DNA of 11,811 bases from Savagea sp. (GTDB taxonomy: Bacteria > Bacillota > Bacilli > Bacillales_A > Planococcaceae): assembly GCA_030152265.1 (NCBI GenBank), contig JASLHQ010000011.1:1-11811 (forward strand), in the 5' to 3' direction. The position numbers and the translations under genes are program-made. Below, in pieces: positions 1 to 7,130 of this stretch (positions within the stretch are counted from its first letter, which is position 1; each line of letters opens with the position of its first letter). The notes under the pieces were generated by a model. It did no database searches. It was given only the letters and a program-made list of their open reading frames with translations, and had not been told where the DNA came from.

Positions 1-45
1 CCTATCATTAATTGTGTCAAATAGGTGTATTTACTCGTAATTTCA

Positions 46-74
46 TTGGATTCACCTAAAAAATATGTTATATT
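46..74 (+). promoter_or_regulatory. sigma-A type promoter for the butanediol dehydrogenase gene
   Basis: TTGGAT (46-51), a 17-nt spacer and TATATT (69-74), with a TG at 66-67 that makes it an extended -10. The predicted start is near position 81, giving a leader of about 35 nt before the ATG at 117. Seen by eye only. No clear operator was recognised upstream. Confidence 0.6.
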
Positions 75-116
75 ATGAGTGTAACAGATAATGAATTATT
101 TGGAGGCGGATGTTAA

Positions 117-1166
117 ATGAAAGCAGCAGTTTGGTATGGCCAGAAAGATATTCGTGTAGAAGAAAGAGAGTTAAAGGAGCTTCAACCAAACGAAGTGACG
201 GTACGTGTCGCTTGGGCAGGAATTTGCGGAAGTGACTTACATGAGTATGCAGAAGGACCAGTTTTCGTTCCAGTAGACGAAAAAGCACCACTTACAGGTG
301 AAATTGCGCCACTCATTATGGGTCACGAGTTCGCAGGAATTGTTGAAGCAGTAGGAAGCGAAGTAACAACAGTGAAAGTCGGAGATCGTGTAGCGGTCAA
401 CCCAACATTAACATATGGAAACAAACCAGAAGAATACGATACGTACGACGGATTTAACTTTATCGGACTTCACGGTGACGGTGGATTTGCGACATTTGCA
501 AACGCTCCAGAATCAAATATATACGTTTTACCAGAGCCATTAACGTTGCAACACGGTGCGCTCGTTGAACCGGCAGCAGTCGGCGTACAAGCAGTGAAAG
601 AATCTAATTTACGCTTTGGAGATACGGTTGCCGTATTCGGAGCAGGTCCAATTGGCTTATTAACAGCGGCAGCAGCAAAAGCAGCAGGCGCGAGTAAAAT
701 TATCGTGCTCGACTTATCAGAAGAACGTTTAGCGAAAGCAAAACAAATGGGTGCGACACATGTTGTCAATTCAGGCGAAGTGAACCCAGTAGAAGCGATT
801 AAAGAAATCGTACCTTACGGTGTAGACGTTTCATTTGAAGTAGCAGGTGTGAAAGCGACATTTGAACAAGCGATTGATTCAACACGTCCACGTGGAACGA
901 TGGTTATCGTCTCAATCTTTGCGAACCCAATTCCGTGGAACCCACTTCAGTTAATTAATACAGGTGTTAAAATTACATCAAGTATTGCGTACACACCATC
1001 TTCATTCCAACAAACGATTGACTTAATGAGCACAGGTCAGTTGAACACGGATGGTATTATTACCGACGAAATTGAATTAGACGACATCGTTGAAAAAGGA
1101 TTCGACGTTTTAATTTCAGATAAATCACAAGCGAAAATTTTAGTCAAATTAAGCGGTGAACAATAA
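117..1166 (+). CDS. bdhA: zinc-dependent (R,R)-2,3-butanediol dehydrogenase
   Basis: A cytosolic medium-chain alcohol dehydrogenase (349 aa) that interconverts acetoin and 2,3-butanediol with NAD(H), an overflow and redox-balancing reaction. The N-terminal GroES-like catalytic domain holds the zinc ligands C37 (in GICGSD), H70-E71 (GHEFAG) and probably E151 (ALVEP). The Rossmann fold starts at GAGPIG (175-180), and the acidic D199 at the end of beta-2 favours NAD over NADP. The usual cluster of four structural-zinc cysteines is absent: residues 95-120 read NPTLTYGNKPEEYDTY and onward without any Cys, as I recall for lactic-acid-bacterial butanediol dehydrogenases. The start has GGAGG at 102-106, 10 nt upstream. 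The gene is monocistronic, with its own promoter and terminator. Another polyol or sorbitol-type dehydrogenase substrate cannot be excluded, but the overall sequence resembles the Bdh group closely. The symbol follows B. subtilis usage. Confidence 0.85.
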   Translation: MKAAVWYGQKDIRVEERELKELQPNEVTVRVAWAGICGSDLHEYAEGPVFVPVDEKAPLTGEIAPLIMGHEFAGIVEAVGSEVTTVKVGDRVAVNPTLTYGNKPEEYDTYDGFNFIGLHGDGGFATFANAPESNIYVLPEPLTLQHGALVEPAAVGVQAVKESNLRFGDTVAVFGAGPIGLLTAAAAKAAGASKIIVLDLSEERLAKAKQMGATHVVNSGEVNPVEAIKEIVPYGVDVSFEVAGVKATFEQAIDSTRPRGTMVIVSIFANPIPWNPLQLINTGVKITSSIAYTPSSFQQTIDLMSTGQLNTDGIITDEIELDDIVEKGFDVLISDKSQAKILVKLSGEQ

Positions 1167-1170
1167 TTTT

Positions 1171-1210
1171 AAAAGTCCCTTCTACATTAAAAATAGAAGG
1201 GACTTTTTTT
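1171..1210 (+). terminator. Rho-independent terminator of the butanediol dehydrogenase gene
   Basis: A perfect 14-bp stem, AAAAGTCCCTTCTA (1171-1184) with TAGAAGGGACTTTT (1194-1207), a 9-nt loop, and a T run continuing to 1210. It lies 4 nt after the bdh stop codon. Confidence 0.93.
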
Positions 1211-1231
1211 AATTGTATGTTATTCAATGAA

Positions 1232-1261
1232 TTGTAAAGTATATACAGTTATTTATCTAAT
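1232..1261 (+). promoter_or_regulatory. possible orphan promoter ahead of a structured region
   Basis: TTGTAA (1232-1237), an 18-nt spacer and TCTAAT (1256-1261, 5 of 6 matches to TATAAT). The predicted start at about 1268 falls just before the long imperfect stem that begins at 1271. In AT-rich DNA such matches arise by chance, so this is only a candidate. Confidence 0.25.
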
Positions 1262-1270
1262 AAAAAAAGA

Positions 1271-1359
1271 GTACTTGATACGATGCTTTCATTTTAATAA
1301 ATGAATCGGTGAACAGAAAATATGAAAGTGAAGTAGAGTATCGTACAAAGTTTCACTTT
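1271..1359. repeat. nested inverted repeats with mutually exclusive pairings
   Basis: One fold pairs GTAC 1271-1274 with 1343-1346, GATAC 1277-1281 with GTATC 1338-1342, and CTTTCAT 1286-1292 with ATGAAAG 1322-1328. Within it, TTCATTT 1288-1294 and AAATGAA 1299-1305 form a 7-bp hairpin with a TAAT loop. A competing 8-bp stem pairs AAAGTGAA 1325-1332 with TTCACTTT 1352-1359 and uses bases of the first fold. The arms are AT-rich, so each stem alone is weak. I cannot assign a family. It may be a small RNA, a decayed repeat, or chance. Confidence 0.35.
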
Positions 1360-1400
1360 ACGCTAGTAATGTACATAGTGAAAGTAGTTGCATCAGCACA

Positions 1401-1431
1401 ATAAAAAGCAAAAAAGAAGTAAGCTTGCTTT
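1401..1431 (-). terminator. weak candidate terminator downstream of cheX
   Basis: Read on the minus strand, AAAGCAA (1431-1425) pairs with TTGCTTT (1411-1405), 7 bp with only two G-C pairs, followed by TTATT. It lies about 125 nt after the cheX stop. No better terminator for cheX is visible. Confidence 0.25.
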
Positions 1432-1555
1432 AATATTCGGAACATATAGATGAGTGTAGTAATAAGGAAATGATCCGTTTCGCGGTACTTCGTCAACTTT
1501 AATCACGTATTAAATCCATTCCTTTATACGCTCTTTCATTTCCTCGTCTCGTTTC

Positions 1556-2011
1556 TTATTCGTCATCTAACATAATTAATACTTTTATTTTTTCCTCACC
1601 GTTCAATAATACAGGCAGTGTGATTGCTTTTCCGAAACCGTGGAATTTCGCAGAACCTGTCATAACAGTTGGAGTCGTAATATCCGTCATCACTTTATCA
1701 CTTTCGAGTCCGACGCTTAAATTTCCAGCGAGCATATTACCAATTTCACCACTTAAAGATTCAACAAATTCATCTGAAATGTCCATTTTAAACATTTCTT
1801 TTCCTACTTCTTTCATCGTATTTAGTGATGTATCAATTAAAATTCGACCTTTCGTATCTCCGACAAGTCCAATGAGTACACTAATTTCTTTTTGAATATA
1901 AGGCTCTGGAGTCACTGTCGGTGCAGAAATTTCAATGCTAAATGGAATCACTTCTTTTAAAGAACGCATCATATGATTTAAAATGAGTTGTATTGTTTTA
2001 GCTTGTGACAA
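1556..2011 (-). CDS. cheX: chemotaxis protein CheX (CheY-P phosphatase family)
   Basis: A protein of 151 aa, the normal size for CheX. The CheC/CheX/FliY family dephosphorylates phosphorylated CheY and so resets the flagellar motor signal. The single ExxN signature is seen in SLSGEIGNMLAGN, with E89 and N92 as the expected catalytic pair and N97 in the conserved GN. Only one such motif is present, which fits CheX rather than the two-site CheC. The start is TTG at 2009-2011: an AGGAAG lies 5 nt upstream, and no in-frame ATG precedes the tandem Met14-Met15. Starting at those Met codons would remove the first helix. The gene stands alone, divergent from dynA and away from any che or fli gene in the window. 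A non-chemotactic CheX-like role is possible. Confidence 0.82.
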   Translation of the reverse strand: MSQAKTIQLILNHMMRSLKEVIPFSIEISAPTVTPEPYIQKEISVLIGLVGDTKGRILIDTSLNTMKEVGKEMFKMDISDEFVESLSGEIGNMLAGNLSVGLESDKVMTDITTPTVMTGSAKFHGFGKAITLPVLLNGEEKIKVLIMLDDE

Positions 2012-2040
2012 TGTATCTTCCTACTTTCATCTTTAATAGA

Positions 2041-2122
2041 TATATTATACCATGAAGAAAGTAATATTAAAGCGAAAAGTTTCTCGTCTATGTTCCTTGA
2101 AAAGTAAAAATGGTATGATATA
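2041..2122. repeat. 13-bp inverted repeat spanning the two divergent -10 regions
   Basis: The left arm TATATTATACCAT (2041-2053) and the right arm ATGGTATGATATA (2110-2122) are reverse complements with one mismatch in 13, separated by 56 bp. Each arm contains the extended -10 of one divergent gene (cheX on the left, dynA on the right). It may simply be two similar promoters, or it may be a pair of sites for one regulator. Confidence 0.6.
2044..2071 (-). promoter_or_regulatory. extended -10 promoter for cheX
   Basis: On the minus strand TATAAT (2049-2044) is a perfect -10 preceded by TGG, so it is extended. A weak -35, TTTAAT (2071-2066), sits 16 nt upstream. The predicted start is near 2037, leaving a leader of about 26 nt before the TTG start. 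I see no sigma-D type GCCGATAT element, so the promoter looks like a vegetative one, not a flagellar-class one. Confidence 0.6.
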
Positions 2123-2124
2123 GC
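2097..2124 (+). promoter_or_regulatory. candidate promoter for the dynA operon
   Basis: TTGAAA (2097-2102), 16 nt, then TATAGC (2119-2124) with TG at 2116-2117. An overlapping alternative extended -10, TGG-TATGAT (2111-2119), mirrors the cheX -10 but lacks a good -35. Either choice places the start 20-30 nt before the TTG codon at 2154. Confidence 0.5.
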
Positions 2125-2153
2125 GAGAATCATTTAAGAAGGGGTCGAAATCA

Positions 2154-5100
2154 TTGGAACAAATATCTTCATTAATGCGTACAACTGCTATGTACGACAC
2201 GCTTTTTGAGAAAAACGGCGATCAAGAGCGTGTCGATAAATTACAACTATTTATCAAAAAATTACAAAGTCGTCAATTTACGATTGGCTTTGCGGGGCAC
2301 TTCTCTGCAGGAAAGTCATCGATGATTAATGCTTTAACAGGAGACGACTTACTACCGTCGAGTCCGATTCCGACGAGTGCCAACATCGTCAACGTTCAAA
2401 AATCAGATGAAAACTATGTCATTTTGCATCAAACAGACGGTCGAGCAATTAAATATAAAGGCCATGATTTTACAGGAGCGATTAAAGCGTTCGGAAAAAA
2501 TGGGGAAGAAGTGGCACGCATCGATATTGGGCATGTCGAATCGAACATTCCGAAAGGTGTGACCGTCATGGATACGCCAGGGGTTGACTCGACAGATGAT
2601 GCGCACGCATTATCGACGGAATCTGCACTTCATTTATCGGACATCGTCTTTTATACGATGGATTATAACCACGTTCAATCGGAGTTGAACTTCACATTTA
2701 CGAAAGAATTAATGGCGTACAATCCGAACGTTTATTTAATCGTTAACCAAGTAGATAAACATCGCGATGAAGAATTGTCATTTGATGATTTTAAAAAATC
2801 AGTAGAAGAATCATTCGCAACGTGGGGCGTTCATCCGAAAGGGATTTTCTTCACGTCATTGCGCGCGTTTGATTTGCCGTACAACGACTTTACGAAGGTG
2901 AAGGCAATCGTTGATGAAGCGATGAACGATGCAGAAGCACAGTTCATTACAAATAGTGAAATGATTTTAAAGAAGTTACACGATGAACATGTCGAATTTT
3001 TACAACGTTCTGCCGAGAAATTGAAAGAAGAAACGACGATCGTGGAAGAGGAAGAATGGGGAATGCGTGAGGAGCTAGAAGAACAGTATGCTCGTCTTCG
3101 TCATGAGCGCTCTTTACTATCGAGTGACGCTTTCCAAAGAGAGTTTGAAGCAGCGCGTAGTGAATTAGTGGAAAGTGCTGCAATTACACCGTTTGAAATG
3201 CGTGAACAGCTGAAAGATTATTTAGAAAGTAAAAACCCGAACTTTAAAGTCGGCTTATTATTTGCGAAGAAAAAGACAGAAGAAGAGCGCTTACGTCGTC
3301 GTGATGCGTTGTCTGCTTCTTTATCTCAACTAATCGATACGCAAATCATTATGCATTTGCGCACATTGATGAAGCGCACATTGAATAAAGCGAATTTATT
3401 AACGGACGAAGAAACGCGTAAAATTGACAGTATGCCGCTCGATATTTCTTTCGATGAAATCGATGAAGTGTTGCACGCGCCAGATGTCATTACAGGAGAT
3501 ACGGTTTTAAACTATACGAAACAAGTACGTAACCGCATCGAAGTATTATTGCGCCAAAAAACAGATACTTGGAAGCAAGAGATGGCGAAAAAAGCCGAGT
3601 CTGTCGGAACGGAAGCGACAGCAACGCTCGATAACCGCATCGCAACACTCGGTGAAAAAGTGACAGCGGTCGCTCAGTACGATGAATATACACAAGCATT
3701 ACAATCGATCGATCAAATTTTAGAACGTGATGATTTAGCAGCTTCGAACGCGGTCGAACGACGTTTACGCGCTTGGAGTAAACCGATTGAATACGTTGAA
3801 ATTGATGAGTTTGATGAACGAGTGGAAGAGGAAGTCGAAGAAGAAACAATTGTAGAGTCAGAACAAACATCAACGATTGATGCAGATCAAGTTGTCGATA
3901 TCGCATCGCAAATTGCTGAGCGCATCGGGGCGATCGAACAGCTCGCTGAATGGGAAACGTATTTAAAATCAAAAGCGAATCGCATTCGCAACCACGAATT
4001 TACGGTCGCTTTATTCGGAGCTTTCAGTGCTGGAAAGTCATCGTTCTCCAACGCGTTGATCGGAAATAAAGCATTACCTGTATCGCCAAACCCGACGACA
4101 GCGGCGATTAACCGAATTCGTCCAACGACAGAAGAAAAACAACATGAGCATGCGGACGTACATGTAAAGACACACGACATTATGTTAGAAGATGTCGGTC
4201 GTTCTTACGAAATGATCGGTATGCGCGTCACTTCTTTAGAAGAAGCGTACGAAAAAGCAGATGAAGCGTTAGCGAAACCGATTGAAGACGAGCGCCTCCA
4301 CTTGCATAAATCGTTCATTCGCGCGTATCAAAAAGGATATCCGACGTATCATGCGTCACTCGGTGAAGTGTTGTACGTCGATAAAGATGAGTTTTCTAAA
4401 TTCGTGGCGGAAGAACATCGCAGTTGTTTCGTCGATTCGATCGATTTTTATTTCGATAGTCCGTTAACACGTCAAGGGGTAACACTCGTCGATACGCCAG
4501 GAGCGGATTCGATTAACGCGCGTCACACAGACGTTGCTTTCGAATATATTCGAAATGCGGATGCGATTTTATTCGTGACGTATTACAACCATGCTTTCGC
4601 GCGCGCAGACCGCGAATTCCTCATTCAGCTCGGCCGTGTGAAAGATGCGTTTGAAATGGATAAAATGTTCTTCATCGTCAACGCGATCGACTTAGCGAGC
4701 AATGAGGAAGAAGCAGAGCAAGTAAAGTCTTACGTACGTAATGAATTAACGAAATTAGGAATTCGCCATCCACGCGTATACGGCGTTTCGAGTTTAGAAG
4801 CGTTACAAGCGAAAGAGCGTGGCGAAGAAGACCCGAATATGGCGATGATTGAAGGACAGTTTTATTCATTTTTACAAAATGATTTAAAAGGGATGGCTGC
4901 CGAAGCGTTACAAACGGATAGCGAAAACGTCGTTGCTCTCGTGCGCGAGCAAATTGAACGTGCCGAAGCAAATATCGCCCGTAAAGGGGAACGTTTAATC
5001 GAATTGCGAGAATTAGAAGAAGCGCTTGAAAATCGCTTTGAACAATCGTTTGAAGAAGTGTATGTCCCTGCTTTAACGAACGAAGTGAAAGAATTGTTGT

Positions 5101-5732
5101 ATTACGTGAAACAGCGTGTCTTTTTACGTTTCCCAAGCTTTTTAAGAGAAGCGTACAACCCGATTATTTTTGCGAAGCATTCGAAGCAAGAAGCGTTAAA
5201 AATGGCATTGACGCAAATGACGGAAATGATTCGTTTCGATTTCGTTCAAGAATTGCGCGTGACGAATTTACGTGTCGGGAAGTATGTGGAGCGCATCGTG
5301 AAGGAACGTCAACGCAGTGAGACGGAACAGCTGTTAGAAATGGATCACGCTTTAAAAGTGCGTCCGTACGAGATGGAAGACTACGACATGCTTCATTTCG
5401 ACGAACAATTCCAAAGCATCGCGCCGTATGAGCAAGTGAACCGTCATTATAAAAATGAATCAGCGTTCTTTGAAAAAGGAGGGCGCGATACGTTAGGGCA
5501 AGCATTGCAGGAGTTACTTGAAGCGGATGCGGAAACGTATATGCAAAAAGAAAATGACGTGTTGTACGATTGGGCATTTGCGTTACTCGCGAAAGAAGCG
5601 CGTCAATTGTATGCACATTTACACGATGAAGCGATGCGTCAGGTGAAAGCGCAGTTCGAATTGTTAGAACATGAAGACCAAATTGAAGAGTGGAAAGACG
5701 TGTACGAACAATTAGAAGAGGTGATGAAATGA
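2154..5732 (+). CDS. dynA: two-headed dynamin-like GTPase DynA (YpbR)
   Basis: A large GTPase (1192 aa) that tethers and fuses membranes in trans. In B. subtilis DynA protects against membrane damage and delays phage-induced lysis. Two complete dynamin modules are fused head to tail. Module 1 has P-loop GHFSAGKS (48-55), switch Thr in PTSAN (T74), DTPG (140-143) and NQVDK (198-202). Module 2 has GAFSAGKS (622-629), PTTAA, DTPG (780-783) and NAID (843-846). Long charged helical stalks follow each head, and an acidic linker (about 548-575) sits between the halves. No transmembrane segment is evident; membrane contact in this family is by the stalk tip. The start is TTG at 2154: AGAAGGGG lies 9 nt upstream, whereas the next Met (codon 8) has no ribosome binding site. 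The length matches the B. subtilis protein within a residue or two. The stop overlaps the next gene by ATGA, so translation is coupled. Confidence 0.95.
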   Translation: MEQISSLMRTTAMYDTLFEKNGDQERVDKLQLFIKKLQSRQFTIGFAGHFSAGKSSMINALTGDDLLPSSPIPTSANIVNVQKSDENYVILHQTDGRAIKYKGHDFTGAIKAFGKNGEEVARIDIGHVESNIPKGVTVMDTPGVDSTDDAHALSTESALHLSDIVFYTMDYNHVQSELNFTFTKELMAYNPNVYLIVNQVDKHRDEELSFDDFKKSVEESFATWGVHPKGIFFTSLRAFDLPYNDFTKVKAIVDEAMNDAEAQFITNSEMILKKLHDEHVEFLQRSAEKLKEETTIVEEEEWGMREELEEQYARLRHERSLLSSDAFQREFEAARSELVESAAITPFEMREQLKDYLESKNPNFKVGLLFAKKKTEEERLRRRDALSASLSQLIDTQIIMHLRTLMKRTLNKANLLTDEETRKIDSMPLDISFDEIDEVLHAPDVITGDTVLNYTKQVRNRIEVLLRQKTDTWKQEMAKKAESVGTEATATLDNRIATLGEKVTAVAQYDEYTQALQSIDQILERDDLAASNAVERRLRAWSKPIEYVEIDEFDERVEEEVEEETIVESEQTSTIDADQVVDIASQIAERIGAIEQLAEWETYLKSKANRIRNHEFTVALFGAFSAGKSSFSNALIGNKALPVSPNPTTAAINRIRPTTEEKQHEHADVHVKTHDIMLEDVGRSYEMIGMRVTSLEEAYEKADEALAKPIEDERLHLHKSFIRAYQKGYPTYHASLGEVLYVDKDEFSKFVAEEHRSCFVDSIDFYFDSPLTRQGVTLVDTPGADSINARHTDVAFEYIRNADAILFVTYYNHAFARADREFLIQLGRVKDAFEMDKMFFIVNAIDLASNEEEAEQVKSYVRNELTKLGIRHPRVYGVSSLEALQAKERGEEDPNMAMIEGQFYSFLQNDLKGMAAEALQTDSENVVALVREQIERAEANIARKGERLIELRELEEALENRFEQSFEEVYVPALTNEVKELLYYVKQRVFLRFPSFLREAYNPIIFAKHSKQEALKMALTQMTEMIRFDFVQELRVTNLRVGKYVERIVKERQRSETEQLLEMDHALKVRPYEMEDYDMLHFDEQFQSIAPYEQVNRHYKNESAFFEKGGRDTLGQALQELLEADAETYMQKENDVLYDWAFALLAKEARQLYAHLHDEAMRQVKAQFELLEHEDQIEEWKDVYEQLEEVMK

Positions 5733-6553
5733 TCGTATTTCAATCCAAGCCAAATCCGAATGCGAAATGGATCGACGCTCGTTTTTATTTAATGGACGTT
5801 GAAGAAGGAAAGCGTCGTTACGACGAAGAACATATTGCAGGATCGATTTATTGGGACGTCGAGCGTCATTTGTCAAATATGACGAGTGACCTCGGGCGTC
5901 ACCCTTTACCGTCAAAAGAAGCGTTCACGACTTTATATCGTGAAAGTGGTCTCGAATTAGACGACGAGATTGTCATTTATGATGATGCGATTTCAGGAGG
6001 CGCGAGCCGGGCTTACTGGTCACTCCGTTACGGTGGCTTTCAAAACGTCGTCATCGCCCGTGAATCGTTCGAGCAATTGAAAGAACTCGGGTACGAGACG
6101 ACGAGTGAAGGAGTCGTCGTTACGCCTTCTCATGTTGTCCCTTCATTTGATGAGTCGATTTTAGCGATGACGGAAGATGTGGAGCGCGTCGTAGCAAAAG
6201 AAGAACAAGCAACGTTAATCGACGCGCGAGCGTATGACCGCTATTTAGGAGAGCGCGAGCCGATTGATCCTGTAAAGGGGCGTATTCCTTCAGCGTTATC
6301 TTTCGATTGGGAACGTCTCATCGATCATGAAGCAGGGCAATTTTCACTCGAACAGGAAGAGGAATTTTTGAAGCTCGTTTCGAAAGAAGAACCGATTATC
6401 GTTTATTGTGGCAGCGGCGTTTCAGCAGCACCACTTTTTGCGATGTTGACGCATTACGGTTTCACGAATGTTCGCTTGTATGCAGGAAGCTTTAGTTGTT
6501 GGATTCGTGGCGACCGCCCGATTGCGACAGGAGAGTGGTCTGAACGTGAGTAA
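5729..6553 (+). CDS. two-domain sulfurtransferase (thiosulfate/3-mercaptopyruvate type)
   Basis: A cytosolic sulfurtransferase (274 aa) made of two rhodanese domains. The N-terminal domain (about 10-120) is inactive: the place of its catalytic Cys reads DDAISGGASRAYWSL. It keeps the HIAGSIYWD structural signature. The C-terminal domain (about 140-270) carries the active-site loop with C227 in CGSGVSA, which is closer to the CGSGVTA of mercaptopyruvate sulfurtransferases than to the CRKGVT of thiosulfate rhodaneses. YAGSFSCWI near the end is the usual YxGSWxEW element. The start is the ATG at 5729, inside the dynA stop (ATGA), with GAGGTG 5 nt upstream. An in-frame ATG at 5690 lies deep in dynA and has no support. 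It is co-transcribed with dynA and the phosphoesterase. The sulfur donor and acceptor cannot be told from sequence. Confidence 0.88.
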   Translation: MIVFQSKPNPNAKWIDARFYLMDVEEGKRRYDEEHIAGSIYWDVERHLSNMTSDLGRHPLPSKEAFTTLYRESGLELDDEIVIYDDAISGGASRAYWSLRYGGFQNVVIARESFEQLKELGYETTSEGVVVTPSHVVPSFDESILAMTEDVERVVAKEEQATLIDARAYDRYLGEREPIDPVKGRIPSALSFDWERLIDHEAGQFSLEQEEEFLKLVSKEEPIIVYCGSGVSAAPLFAMLTHYGFTNVRLYAGSFSCWIRGDRPIATGEWSERE

Positions 6554-7130
6554 GTTTGCGATTATTGGAGATATCCATTCTTCGAAAAAAGATTTAAAAG
6601 CGGTATTGCAACATGTGCGGAAAGTAGATCCACAAGCAGAAGTCGTCGGAACGGGAGATATTTTTGAATGTACGATCAGCAAAAAGAAACTTCCGCTTCC
6701 GAAGCCTTTACCGTATGAACAGGTGTATAAAACGAAACGAGAGTTTGAACAGCTTTTAACATTCCCGACCGTTTATGGCAATCAAGAAGAGCGTATTTTG
6801 CTCGTAGGAGAAGGGGAAGACGAATGGCCAAAATGGATGCGACGTTTACCCGAAGTGTATCCACTGTCTCCAGATGCAGCGATCATTCACGGACATCAAT
6901 GGGAGTGGGGCGGTACACCTTGGGCATTGCAAAACTACACGATGCAAGCTCGCTTAACGTTTTATGGGCATAGCCATACATCTTTATTCAATCGCCAACC
7001 GGTGCAATTTGGGCATCCGTATGACGTGTCGACGGGCGAACATTTGATTAATGTCGGTTCGGTCGTCGATAACCAAGAATGGGTGTTATACGATGAAGAA
7101 GCAGGACATGTTTTGTTTATGAAAGCATAA
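6546..7130 (+). CDS. calcineurin-like metallophosphoesterase
   Basis: A two-metal phosphoesterase of the calcineurin-like fold (194 aa, one compact domain). The ordered motifs are GDIHS (D-x-H, residues 8-12), GTGDIFE, YGNQEE, IHGHQWE and YGHSHT (G-H-x-H). Two deviate from the textbook set: GDxxD is GDIFE, and GNH(D/E) is GNQE, so the histidine that normally follows Asn is Gln. Small YfcE-type members also lack that His (GNCD), so the enzyme is probably active. The start is the GTG at 6546, overlapping the sulfurtransferase stop by 8 nt, with GGAG 12 nt upstream. This start puts the first beta strand (KFAIIGDIH) at the N-terminus as expected; the ATG at 6468 would add a tail encoded by the neighbour's reading region. 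The substrate is unknown: phosphodiester, nucleotide or protein phosphate are all possible. It is the last gene of the dynA operon. Confidence 0.8.
   Translation: MSKFAIIGDIHSSKKDLKAVLQHVRKVDPQAEVVGTGDIFECTISKKKLPLPKPLPYEQVYKTKREFEQLLTFPTVYGNQEERILLVGEGEDEWPKWMRRLPEVYPLSPDAAIIHGHQWEWGGTPWALQNYTMQARLTFYGHSHTSLFNRQPVQFGHPYDVSTGEHLINVGSVVDNQEWVLYDEEAGHVLFMKA

Larger units (their letters stand above)
1211..1555. other. 345-bp gap without a confident gene
   Basis: This AT-rich stretch lies between the bdh terminator and the 3' end of cheX. It holds a possible promoter (1232-1261) and a set of inverted repeats (1271-1359), described separately. It also holds a weak hairpin at 1405-1431. On the minus strand one reading frame (1566 down to 1393) is open except for a single TAA at 1510-1512. 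That frame has an 18-codon part beginning at an ATG that overlaps the cheX stop, and a 38-codon part with a protein-like composition. No recognisable gene, tRNA or riboswitch was found. Confidence 0.6.

Noticed and set aside
470..769. Antisense open frame inside bdh (minus strand)
   Set aside because: No ribosome binding site and no protein-like motifs; the overlapping plus-strand gene is a clear enzyme. The same holds for the antisense frames across dynA (for example 3490-3972, 4678-5136, 5164-5616).
5690..5728. ATG at 5690 as sulfurtransferase start
   Set aside because: It lies inside dynA without a ribosome binding site. The ATG at 5729 has GAGGTG at good spacing and an ATGA coupling overlap.
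2154..5732. DynA as an artificial or unusual gene fusion
   Set aside because: The two-module architecture and length are normal for the Bacillus DynA/YpbR family.
6468..6545. ATG at 6468 as phosphoesterase start
   Set aside because: It would add 26 residues encoded over the rhodanese C-terminus and displace the KFAIIGDIH strand from the N-terminus. The GTG at 6546 fits the family and gives the usual short overlap.
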